Of a stretch of DNA of 64,000 bases, positions 27,075-35,504 are shown piece by piece. The notes under the pieces were generated by a model that saw only the letters and a program-made list of their open reading frames with translations, was not told the origin of the DNA and did no database searches. Source of the stretch: an uncultured Flavobacteriaceae bacterium (lineage in GTDB: Bacteria; Bacteroidota; Bacteroidia; Flavobacteriales; Flavobacteriaceae); assembly GCA_947493175.1 (NCBI GenBank), contig CANLQD010000001.1, positions 1,192,802-1,256,801 on the forward strand, given 5' to 3'. A program made the translations under genes and the position numbers. Numbering within the stretch: position 1 is the stretch's first letter; each line of letters opens with the position of its first letter.

Positions 27075-29315
27075 TTATCGTATAACGGTAATTGTGCCTT
27101 GCTTTAAGGTTTCTGAGGTATTCTTGATGACGTAGTAGAACACCATATTTTGTTTGGGAAACGATAAAGAAGATTCGGGCCAGTTGTTTTGATACCCCAT
27201 TACATTGAGTAACTCGGCTCCTTTATCATCATAAATAATCACGTTCACATCAGATTGGTTCGAGTACGAGTTGGGGATGACCCACTGATCATTGGCGCCA
27301 TCACCGTTCGGGGTAATCACATTGGGAATGTTGAACAAATCAAGATATACGGCGCGTATTTCGCGGCTCACCTGACAGTTGTCGATGTTCGCAATGAGTA
27401 CAAACTCCCCCTCTTCCGTGAAGGTCATGGAGCTGCTGCTGCTCATCAAGGTGTTATTGGTATCGAACCACTGATACGAGGTTCCCCCACTTGCGGTAAC
27501 GGTCCTAGAGCTTCCTTCAGGGAAAATGACATCCCCATCCGTATCCAACTGGATTAAATCGGCATCCAAAGGAGCAATGGCGATCTCATTAGATATCAGG
27601 TCACATCCATTTTTGTCAACAACCAAACGGTAGCTTCCCGGTTCGGAGACGTTAAGCGCCGCGTCAGTGGTGTTGATGGATGCTCCGTCCCGTTCCCATG
27701 CAAAAGTTTCCCCACTCAAATCGGTTGTGGTACTTATGGTAATGGTATCGGAGCTGTTGCAGTAAATAGTACTTGTGCTACTGATAGTCAACGCTTCGTT
27801 GGTCAACAGCTGTACAGGCAAACTGTTCGAGGTATCATTATAGGTATTCAATACAGCATCGATTTCATACGTGCCATTTTCACTTGTATCGGTAAGACTA
27901 ATGGTACTAGCAGTGGCTCCTGCCACATCGGCACCATTTAGTTGCCACTGATAGCTAAAGGCATTAATAAGGGATGCGGTAACATCTGTAAGGTTTCCAC
28001 TACCATCGTTCGCATTAATGGCGGAAACTTCTAGTACGGTACTCGTACTAACACAACCTGTATAGGTTCCCTGGTATGCGATGACCACTTCAAAAGAAGC
28101 TGGAACCACAGCGGTGGTGCTTTCGGAGTTTATCGTGGCGGAACATGCCCCTCCGTTTTGTGTCACGGCCGCATAGTACGTACCTTCTTGGGTAATATCC
28201 AAGGTATTGGAGGTGGCACCACTGATCATGCTTCCGTTTCGATACCACTGATACGTAGGGGATATGGCGTTCGTGCTTACACTTAAAGTCTCTGGCTGTG
28301 AGGGCAAGACCACTATGTTGGCCGGATTGTCCCTGGTTACTGTAAAGTTAGAGGCATTGGTCATGGTCACGGCAGCTGATCGTTCATTACAGATACCTGT
28401 GGCTGAAATCTCCACTTCGTAATCGCCTTCAAATCCGCTTGTATTTGCATCTACCGTATAGCTAGTACCGATGGCCCCGGTAATAGCCGTACCGTTTTGA
28501 AACCATTGGTAGTTCCAGGTTGGGTCGGTAGTGTCAATTTGTAAGGTTTCGGTCTCACCGGCACACAAGGCGGTTTTGGCCGGTGGAATTATAGAGATAC
28601 CGGCGCCAGCCGAACCTATAGTTACGACTATTAAGTTGGAAAATGCATTACTGGATCCGGTACAAGCACCATAATCTATATAAGCCACGTAATCACCAGA
28701 TTGATCGGCTAGTATGGATTCGCTGGTTTCGGATAAAGGGGTGCCGCTACGGTACCAAACGTATTGATAAATATCCGCATTTGGGATATTGTCTACCGTT
28801 AGGTTGACGGGAACGCTACTACACAACTCAAGGCGGGTAGTTCCATCGCCGTTGGGGCTTATATTAAAGTTAGAAACATAGCTTTGATAGTACATATTAA
28901 AGGCCTCTGATTCCGGACCTTCAACTGCAGGATCGGTACTGCGTAATCGCAATCGGTATCCGTTTCCCTGGGTGTCGACCGGAATGGAAAATTCAATACC
29001 TGTTGTAGTTACTACATTTAGGTCAGTTTCTGTTGCTAGTTCTACGGCAGATGTAAAATTTCCACTGGCATCGGAGAGTTCTAAAATGAATTCATTGCCC
29101 GTATTTGGTGTTCCGGTAACGTCGACCGTAACAAAGTACTGGTTAAAGTTTCCGTTGTCACCAGCACATATACGAGTCCATGGTCCTGTTCCTCTGTCAG
29201 GATTACCCGATGGTTCTGGAGGATCAATAAGAAGTTGTCCAGAAGCTTGCCCTGCCCCAAAAAGTACCAGGAGCATTACAAGAAAACGCTGAAGGGGAAA
29301 TAGTTTTGCTTTCAT
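27075..29315 (-). CDS. sprC: SprC-like Ig-repeat protein with T9SS type B C-terminal domain
   Basis: This 746-residue secreted protein is the first gene of the gliding operon. The signal peptide is at about residues 1-26. About five to six Ig-like/PKD-like domains follow, with the recurring pattern YQWYRNG..I.GAT...L.I...G.Y. The last 85 residues are a gliding-motility-associated C-terminal domain (PNVITPNGDGANDQWVIP...VIIYDDKG), which directs T9SS export. The gap to the next gene is 27 bp. Operon order with the next three genes matches sprC-sprD-sprB-sprF of F. johnsoniae. Orthology is inferred from synteny, because Ig domains alone are not diagnostic. Confidence 0.68.
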   Translation of the reverse strand: MKAKLFPLQRFLVMLLVLFGAGQASGQLLIDPPEPSGNPDRGTGPWTRICAGDNGNFNQYFVTVDVTGTPNTGNEFILELSDASGNFTSAVELATETDLNVVTTTGIEFSIPVDTQGNGYRLRLRSTDPAVEGPESEAFNMYYQSYVSNFNISPNGDGTTRLELCSSVPVNLTVDNIPNADIYQYVWYRSGTPLSETSESILADQSGDYVAYIDYGACTGSSNAFSNLIVVTIGSAGAGISIIPPAKTALCAGETETLQIDTTDPTWNYQWFQNGTAITGAIGTSYTVDANTSGFEGDYEVEISATGICNERSAAVTMTNASNFTVTRDNPANIVVLPSQPETLSVSTNAISPTYQWYRNGSMISGATSNTLDITQEGTYYAAVTQNGGACSATINSESTTAVVPASFEVVIAYQGTYTGCVSTSTVLEVSAINANDGSGNLTDVTASLINAFSYQWQLNGADVAGATASTISLTDTSENGTYEIDAVLNTYNDTSNSLPVQLLTNEALTISSTSTIYCNSSDTITISTTTDLSGETFAWERDGASINTTDAALNVSEPGSYRLVVDKNGCDLISNEIAIAPLDADLIQLDTDGDVIFPEGSSRTVTASGGTSYQWFDTNNTLMSSSSSMTFTEEGEFVLIANIDNCQVSREIRAVYLDLFNIPNVITPNGDGANDQWVIPNSYSNQSDVNVIIYDDKGAELLNVMGYQNNWPESSLSFPKQNMVFYYVIKNTSETLKQGTITVIR

Positions 29316-29570
29316 AAGTAGTTGTAGTTTTAGTGACTACCTGTTTTATCTGACTTGGGACCTGATAAAACGAATAAGTGGTCGTTGTTAGACAATAGCT
29401 TAATTTTGGGTAGTGGGCCATTGCGTTACAGCGATACAGTATTCAACAACAAATATGGTAAATCAAAACCGCGTAGTGAATTTAATGTTGTATCGGAGAA
29501 CAAAGTTGTTGTGAAAAGCCCGTATTTGTATGGGAGGGGATTTTAGGGTGTGCTATTAGGGGTTTTTCGC

Positions 29571-29578
29571 TACTTTTG
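29571..29578 (+). promoter_or_regulatory. -7 element (TANNTTTG) upstream of glnS
   Basis: TACTTTTG matches the Bacteroidota -7 consensus and ends 20 bases before the glnS ATG. No TTG at the ideal -33 distance is visible, so this is a half-supported promoter. The same 283-bp gap must also hold the promoter of the divergent spr operon, which I could not place. Confidence 0.5.
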
Positions 29579-29598
29579 TAGATTGAAAAAAGCAGCAC

Positions 29599-31281
29599 AT
29601 GAGCGAAGAACGCAGCTCCCTTAATTTTTTGGAACATATCATCGAGGAAGACCTGAAAACAGGCTATACCAAAGACCAGCTTCGTTTTCGGTTTCCCCCT
29701 GAACCCAATGGATATCTGCATATTGGGCACGCCAGTTCTATTTGTCTCAATTTTGGGCTTGGATTGAAATATGGAGCCCCGGTAAATCTACGGTTCGATG
29801 ATACCAATCCTGCAAAGGAAGAGCAAGAATATGTAGACGCCATAAAACGGGATGTTGAATGGTTGGGCTTCACTTGGGATACCGAGCGGTATGCGTCTGA
29901 TTACTTCCAGCAGCTCTACGATTGGGCGGTATTATTGATTCAAGAAGGAAAGGCGTATGTAGATAGTCAGTCTTCGGAAGATATGGCGGCCCAAAAAGGC
30001 TCTCCGACCGAGGCGGGAGTTCCGAGTCCGTTTCGAGATCGATCGGTTGAAGAGAACCTGGCACTTTTTCAAGGGATGAAGGAAGGAAAGTTTGCCGAAG
30101 GAACTCACGTACTGCGAGCAAAAATTGATATGTCGGCGCCCAACATGTTAATGCGAGACCCTATTATGTACCGCATTCTTCATAAGGCGCATCACAGAAC
30201 AAATACCGATTGGTGTATTTACCCTATGTACGACTGGGCGCATGGTGAGAGCGATTATGTAGAACAAGTAACCCACTCTTTATGTACGCTGGAATTTTTG
30301 CCACATCGCGAATTGTATGATTGGTTTTTAGATCAAATACACGACACGAAAAAGATACGGCCCAAACAACGGGAGTTTGCACGCCGCAATCTGAGCCATA
30401 CCGTGGTCAGTAAAAGAAAGTTGCTACAATTGGTGGAGAGTGCTGTCGTGACTGGTTGGGACGACCCACGTATGCCGACCATATCGGGCTTACGAAGAAG
30501 GGGCTATACACCAGAATCAATACGAAACTTTGCGGAAACCATTGGCATTGCTAAAAGAGAGAACCTTATTGATGTCTCTTTATTGGAATTTCACGTACGG
30601 GATCATCTTAATAAAATCGCACCTCGGGTAATGGGCGTTCTGGATCCGCTAAAGTTGGTGATTACCAATTATGCAGAAGAGGAGGAGTGGCTCGAAGCAG
30701 AGAACAATCCGGAAGATGCCGCAGCTGGCTCACGAAAGGTTCCCTTTTCAAAAGAGCTTTACATTGAAAAAGCGGACTTTAGGGAAGAGGCCAATCGAAA
30801 ATTCTTTAGGTTAAAGTTAGGCGGAGAAGTACGTCTCAAAAATGGTTATATCATTAAAGCCGAGTCTTGTACGAAAGATACCGAGGGGAATATTACCGAA
30901 GTACAATGTACGTATGACCCGAAAAGTAAAAGTGGCAGTGGTACCGACGAAAGCCTTCGTAAAGTAAAAGGCACCCTGCATTGGGTTTCTATTAAACATG
31001 CGTTGGAAGCTGAAATACGGCTGTATGATCGATTGTTCACCGACGAAAGCCCGGATACGCACAAGGACAAGGATTTTATGGACTTCGTAAACCCCGATTC
31101 TTTAAAGGTGATTACCGGATATGTGGAACCCAGCTTAAAAAACGCTAAAGTTCAGGACCGAGTTCAATTTCAACGGTTAGGCTATTTTTGTGTGGACCCA
31201 GATTCAACTTCTGAAAAACTAGTTTTCAATAGAACAGTCGGGTTGCGGGACACTTGGGCGAAAATTTCGGAAAAAAGCTAG
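29599..31281 (+). CDS. glnS: glutaminyl-tRNA synthetase
   Basis: This 560-residue class I aminoacyl-tRNA synthetase charges tRNA-Gln with glutamine. It has the PPEPNGYLHIGHA motif with HIGH at residues 41-44, the KMSKS equivalent VVSKRKL at about 268-274, LRFDDTNP, the GlnRS-type DWCIYPMYDWAHGESDYVEQ stretch, and a C-terminal two-barrel anticodon-binding region. Length is normal. Its presence next to a separate gltX means glutamine is attached directly, not through mischarged Glu-tRNA-Gln. It is divergent from the spr operon. Confidence 0.97.
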   Translation: MSEERSSLNFLEHIIEEDLKTGYTKDQLRFRFPPEPNGYLHIGHASSICLNFGLGLKYGAPVNLRFDDTNPAKEEQEYVDAIKRDVEWLGFTWDTERYASDYFQQLYDWAVLLIQEGKAYVDSQSSEDMAAQKGSPTEAGVPSPFRDRSVEENLALFQGMKEGKFAEGTHVLRAKIDMSAPNMLMRDPIMYRILHKAHHRTNTDWCIYPMYDWAHGESDYVEQVTHSLCTLEFLPHRELYDWFLDQIHDTKKIRPKQREFARRNLSHTVVSKRKLLQLVESAVVTGWDDPRMPTISGLRRRGYTPESIRNFAETIGIAKRENLIDVSLLEFHVRDHLNKIAPRVMGVLDPLKLVITNYAEEEEWLEAENNPEDAAAGSRKVPFSKELYIEKADFREEANRKFFRLKLGGEVRLKNGYIIKAESCTKDTEGNITEVQCTYDPKSKSGSGTDESLRKVKGTLHWVSIKHALEAEIRLYDRLFTDESPDTHKDKDFMDFVNPDSLKVITGYVEPSLKNAKVQDRVQFQRLGYFCVDPDSTSEKLVFNRTVGLRDTWAKISEKS

Positions 31282-31519
31282 TATAGAACTTTCTTATCGC
31301 AAACAATATATCAATCGGTATATTCTATTGAAATCAAAGCGAATAACGCCGTTCTAAGCGATTTTGTTTTTTTAACAATGTCTAGGCCTGTTGTGCGGTA
31401 CAATGTCTTGTTAAAAGCCTTTAATTTAGCTTTTTAGTCCAAAAGGTATATTTCATAGAGTTTCAAGAATCCACTAACACTCATTTGTTAAGTTGTGTGT
31501 GCTGAATAACGTTAAATGC

Positions 31520-31557
31520 AAAAAAACCCTGTTCCTAAAAAGAACAGGGTTTTTTTT
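31520..31557. terminator. bidirectional rho-independent terminator
   Basis: ACCCTGTTC and GAACAGGGT pair around a 7-base loop, flanked by an A tract at 31520-31526 and a T tract at 31550-31557, so it works on both strands. It lies between the convergent glnS and the SPFH gene. The rest of the 295-bp gap (31282-31576) holds only the weak repeat described in the findings. Confidence 0.9.
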
Positions 31558-31576
31558 AGATGGTTTAAATATAGAC

Positions 31577-32503
31577 TTATTCTTTTGGGTCGTTCGATTT
31601 CTTCATCGATTCCCCGATCATATTACTGGCCGTAAAGGAAGCTACCATATTATTAAGCATATCACTACCGGCCTGTGGGGAGTTTGGAAGGAGTATAAGG
31701 TTCGTATTGGTCTCCTCTCCTATCGATTGTAGTGTATCATAATGTTGGGTAACGACGATTAGTGCCGAGGCTTCCTGAGAGTTGATACCCACTTTATTCA
31801 ATACTTCGACCGACTCTTCGAGTCCTCTAGCAATTTCTCTTCGCTGATCGGCGATACCCTGCCCCTGTAAGCGTTTGCTTTCGGCCTCCGCCTTGGCTTT
31901 TTCCACAATAAGAATTCTAGCCGCATCCCCTTCGAACTGTGCGGCGATTTTTTCCCGTTCCGAAGCGTTGATGCGGTTCATGGCCTCCTTTACCTGGGCA
32001 TCGGGATCAATATCGGTAACCAAGGTTTTGATGATGTCATACCCATATTCCGACATGTATTCTTGCAGTTCCCGCTTTACAGCGATGGCGATATCATCTT
32101 TTTTGACAAAAACATCGTCCAATTTCATTTTGGGCACCTCCGCACGTACTACATCAAAGACAAAGGAGGTAATTTGATCATGTGGATACTCCAACTTGTA
32201 AAAAGCATCATATACCTTTTCCCGGATGACCACAAATTGCACGGAAACCTTTAATTTGACGAAAACATCGTCTAGGGTTTTCGTTTCGATGATGACATCC
32301 AACTGCTGTATCTTCAACGTTAATCGGCCCGCGATACGATCTACCAACGGAATTTTCATCTGTAGACCCGATTGTCGAATGCTATGAAATTTACCGAACC
32401 GTTCAATGGCCACGGCAGTCTGTTGTTTCACAATAAAGAAAGAGGATAGCAAAATAACCACCCCAAAAAATATGATTGGTATTAAAAACACATTAAAGCC
32501 CAT
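31577..32503 (-). CDS. SPFH/Band 7 (stomatin-like) membrane protein
   Basis: This 308-residue protein has one N-terminal membrane segment (about 5-25, FNVFLIPIIFFGVVILLSSF) followed by an SPFH domain (VKQQTAVAIERFGKFHSIRQSGLQMKIPLVD...). A long helical region rich in Ala/Glu/Arg (INASEREKIAAQFEGDAARILIVEKAKAEAES, split motif) at about 185-225 forms the oligomerisation coiled coil. Bacterial relatives (QmcA, slipins, HflK/C) form membrane microdomain scaffolds and modulate proteases. No NfeD partner is adjacent. Specific function is unknown. Confidence 0.88.
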   Translation of the reverse strand: MGFNVFLIPIIFFGVVILLSSFFIVKQQTAVAIERFGKFHSIRQSGLQMKIPLVDRIAGRLTLKIQQLDVIIETKTLDDVFVKLKVSVQFVVIREKVYDAFYKLEYPHDQITSFVFDVVRAEVPKMKLDDVFVKKDDIAIAVKRELQEYMSEYGYDIIKTLVTDIDPDAQVKEAMNRINASEREKIAAQFEGDAARILIVEKAKAEAESKRLQGQGIADQRREIARGLEESVEVLNKVGINSQEASALIVVTQHYDTLQSIGEETNTNLILLPNSPQAGSDMLNNMVASFTASNMIGESMKKSNDPKE

Positions 32504-32666
32504 GGATTTAGATTTTTAGTTAATGGATTGAATTTACGAAAACACTTTGTATATGGGTGTCGTTTTTGTAGGAATTGTTACAAGAGCGCCCCTATGAGGG
32601 TGTAAATTCCAAATTCGTGAAGTCCGGTTTTCGGTTTTAGAAATCCAAGGAAGCGGATAAAACCGG

Positions 32667-34178
32667 TTATAGTGCGGAAATGGCCCTTCTGACCCTAGCA
32701 ATAGTCTCCGTTTTACCGATCATCTCCAAAATATCAAAAACGTGCGGCCCTTTCATCGCACCGACAACGACCAAGCGTAATGGGGCCATGACCCTTCCAA
32801 AAGATAGCTCTTGGCCTGCAAGCCATGATTTTACTTGGTCTTCCACATTTTGGGAAGAAAAATCAACGATGCCTTCGAGTACTGATACCAATTGGTTCAT
32901 AATATCAGGGGTGTCCTCTTTCCATTGTTTCTTGACCGCTTTTTGGTCGTAGCTGGTTGGAGCCATAAAAAAGTAGTGTGAAAGTTCCCAAAAGTCGGAT
33001 ACAAAGGTAGCTCGCTCCTTAATTAAACCGACTACTTTTTCAGTATAGTCATGATTCTGGACGTCTTGGGGAATCTCTTTTTCGTTCAACAAGTCACCGA
33101 ACTGCCGGGCCAATTCCTGATTGCTCCTAGCCTGTAGATAATACTGGTTGTACCATTTGGTTTTGTCGGGATCAAAACGCGCCCCGGATTTATTGACACG
33201 CTCTAAACTAAACGCCTCGACCAGTTCTTCCAAACTGAAGATTTCTTGATCCGTACCGGGATTCCAACCTAATAAGGCTAAAAAATTAACTACGGACTCC
33301 GGGAAATAGCCTGCTTCCCTATATCCTGTGGACTCGTTCCAGGAAAGTGGAAATATAGGGAACCCTCCTTTTTCCCCATCCCTTTTGCTGAGCTTTCCTT
33401 TGCCCATTCCCGCTGGTTTTAGAATCAAAGATAAATGGGCAAACTCGGGTGAGGTCCATTCAAAAGCGTCGTAGAGCTGCTGGTGCAACGCAAGGGAGGG
33501 CAGCCATTCCTCCCCTCGGATAACATGTGTAATTCCCATGAGGTGGTCGTCGACGATATTGGCCAAATGATAGGTAGGCATACCGTCGCTTTTGAATAAC
33601 ACTTTGTCGTCAAGGATATTGGTATCTATTTCAATCGTTCCCCGGATACGGTCTTTCAGATGTAGTTTTTCGTCAGGTGGTGTCAAAAAGCGAATGACAT
33701 AGTCTTCGCCGGAAGCCAAGCGTTTTTTGAGTTGCTCAGGTGCCATCGATAGGGAGTTATCCAATTTGAGGCGATTGTGCCAGTTATAGATAAATGTTTT
33801 TCCCTTGGCTTCATGGTCTTTGCGATGAAAATCTAGTTTTTCGGGGGTGTCGAAGGCATAGTACGCCTTGCCGTTTTGAACTAGTTCATCTGCATATTGG
33901 CGGTAGAGTTCTTTTCGTTCACTTTGGCGATAAGGGCCAAAATCCCCTTCTTTACCTGGGCCTTCATCAAAGTGAATACCGCACCAATCAAGGGCATCAA
34001 CAATATATTGCTCCGCCCCTTCTACGTATCGACTTTGATCGGTATCCTCGATACGCAATACGAAATCTCCCTTGTGTTTCTTTGCGAATAAATAGTTGAA
34101 CAAGGCGGTGCGAACACCTCCAATATGTAGGGGTCCCGTGGGGCTGGGCGCAAAACGTACGCGAACTTTTTGGCTCAT
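32667..34178 (-). CDS. gltX: glutamyl-tRNA synthetase
   Basis: This 503-residue class I synthetase attaches glutamate to tRNA-Glu. It has the RFAPSPTGPLHIGGVRTALFNYL start with HIGG at residues 18-21, LRIEDTDQSR, a HVIRGEEWLPS stretch and the KLSKR(DG) signature at about residue 260. The C-terminal anticodon-binding region is intact. Length is normal. It lies 163 bp upstream of the SPFH gene and 97 bp downstream of the AlkB-like gene on the same strand; cotranscription is possible. Confidence 0.97.
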   Translation of the reverse strand: MSQKVRVRFAPSPTGPLHIGGVRTALFNYLFAKKHKGDFVLRIEDTDQSRYVEGAEQYIVDALDWCGIHFDEGPGKEGDFGPYRQSERKELYRQYADELVQNGKAYYAFDTPEKLDFHRKDHEAKGKTFIYNWHNRLKLDNSLSMAPEQLKKRLASGEDYVIRFLTPPDEKLHLKDRIRGTIEIDTNILDDKVLFKSDGMPTYHLANIVDDHLMGITHVIRGEEWLPSLALHQQLYDAFEWTSPEFAHLSLILKPAGMGKGKLSKRDGEKGGFPIFPLSWNESTGYREAGYFPESVVNFLALLGWNPGTDQEIFSLEELVEAFSLERVNKSGARFDPDKTKWYNQYYLQARSNQELARQFGDLLNEKEIPQDVQNHDYTEKVVGLIKERATFVSDFWELSHYFFMAPTSYDQKAVKKQWKEDTPDIMNQLVSVLEGIVDFSSQNVEDQVKSWLAGQELSFGRVMAPLRLVVVGAMKGPHVFDILEMIGKTETIARVRRAISAL

Positions 34179-34275
34179 AGAAATTCTTTGAGGCGCAAAG
34201 TTACAAAAAGAAACCCCTCGAGCTTATGTAGTTTAAGCCTGTAATGGATCAATCTTAAACCCAGGAAGGGGTTTG

Positions 34276-35355
34276 TTATCCCAAAACGGGCGCTTGGTTC
34301 GATGATGATGGTGCATCGGGCTTCATATCATCGGGTATTCTGGGGTTCATTAATTTGAACCACAGAGGAGGAAGCAATGACAAAACCATTGAAGTGGGAT
34401 ATCCGAACGGCATTTGAGGAGAAACATCATGGTAATCCAATATTTGATACTTTTTCGAGGATTTGTAATGGTGATCACTATGACGAGTGAGTTCATAAAG
34501 CACAATGCGACCCATGACGTGGTTGCTGTTCCAAGAATGAACCTCACGAACCCGTTCGTAACGTCCAGAGGCCAATCTACGCCTGGAAAGTCCGTAATGT
34601 TCGATATAATTGACCGTTTCCAGCATCAGAAAACCAACAACTCCTGCGGCTAGGGCGAACCAAAAACCGGTAATTCCGAAAGTGATGGCTATGATGAGCA
34701 CATACGTAATTTGGAATAGCGTATACCAAAACATATCGTTTTTGATACTGACAAATGAAGTTCCTGAATTTCGCAGTAGTTTGGATTGAAGTTTCCAGGC
34801 ACTTATATATTGGCGAATCACCGAGGTGAACCAAAAAGAATATACCGTTTGGTTGTACTGTGCAGTAGCTGGATCTTCCTTGGTAGCGGCATTGGCATGG
34901 TGGCCGAAGTTGTGTTCAATATAGAAGTGCATATAGTGTGAAGGAAGTAGCAAAAGCTTTCCCAGATAGCGTTCCCAGCTGCTTTGTCGATGTCCCAATT
35001 CATGGGCCACGTTAATACCATTGGTTCCCAAAACGATGCCAATCGAAATAGCAAGCCCTACATATTCGTAGGTAGCGTAGGTGTTGTTGGAAATATCCCA
35101 AAGGGTATATCCCAAAAGACCAAAAACTATAGGAACGTTCAAATATAACATCCAATCAAAAAGCTTGCTTTTTGCCTTTTCTTTCCGTTCCTCACCTTCG
35201 TAGTTGGTGGTATCATGTGGAAGTAAGATTTCCAATATCGGAATCATAACAAAAGCGTAGAACGGCGTAAAGTAACTCCAGCTATCTTTAAAGTAAATAC
35301 TGATAAGTGCGGAAAGCGGTAAAGTCATCGCCGCTAAATATTTTAAATCTTTCAT
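34276..35355 (-). CDS. AlkB-like alkane 1-monooxygenase (membrane diiron hydroxylase)
   Basis: This 359-residue polytopic membrane protein of the fatty-acid-desaturase/AlkB superfamily has three histidine boxes that bind the diiron centre: HELGH (about 117-121), HNFGHH (about 149-154) and HSDHH (about 291-295), plus the NYIEHYGL motif typical of AlkB. About six hydrophobic segments surround them. AlkB hydroxylates terminal carbons of medium-chain alkanes with rubredoxin as electron donor. No rubredoxin gene is adjacent here. Many marine Flavobacteriia carry such a gene; the substrate could also be a fatty acid or another lipid. Confidence 0.88.
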   Translation of the reverse strand: MKDLKYLAAMTLPLSALISIYFKDSWSYFTPFYAFVMIPILEILLPHDTTNYEGEERKEKAKSKLFDWMLYLNVPIVFGLLGYTLWDISNNTYATYEYVGLAISIGIVLGTNGINVAHELGHRQSSWERYLGKLLLLPSHYMHFYIEHNFGHHANAATKEDPATAQYNQTVYSFWFTSVIRQYISAWKLQSKLLRNSGTSFVSIKNDMFWYTLFQITYVLIIAITFGITGFWFALAAGVVGFLMLETVNYIEHYGLSRRRLASGRYERVREVHSWNSNHVMGRIVLYELTRHSDHHYKSSKKYQILDYHDVSPQMPFGYPTSMVLSLLPPLWFKLMNPRIPDDMKPDAPSSSNQAPVLG

Positions 35356-35504
35356 ATAAATAGATTAAAGTAGTGTAGATCAAATTAGGAAGTATATGCA
35401 AGAGGTTCTGCGCGCCTTCCCATGTATAGGGCGGGAAAGCTGGCATTTTAACAATTAATTTATACTTAGCTATTTGATAACAAGTATCTTGGTATTAAAT
35501 ATAG

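Noticed and set aside
34211..34275. AAACCCCT / AGGGGTTT pairing between gltX and the AlkB-like gene as terminator
   Set aside because: The loop would be about 50 bases long and no T tract follows in either direction; not convincing.
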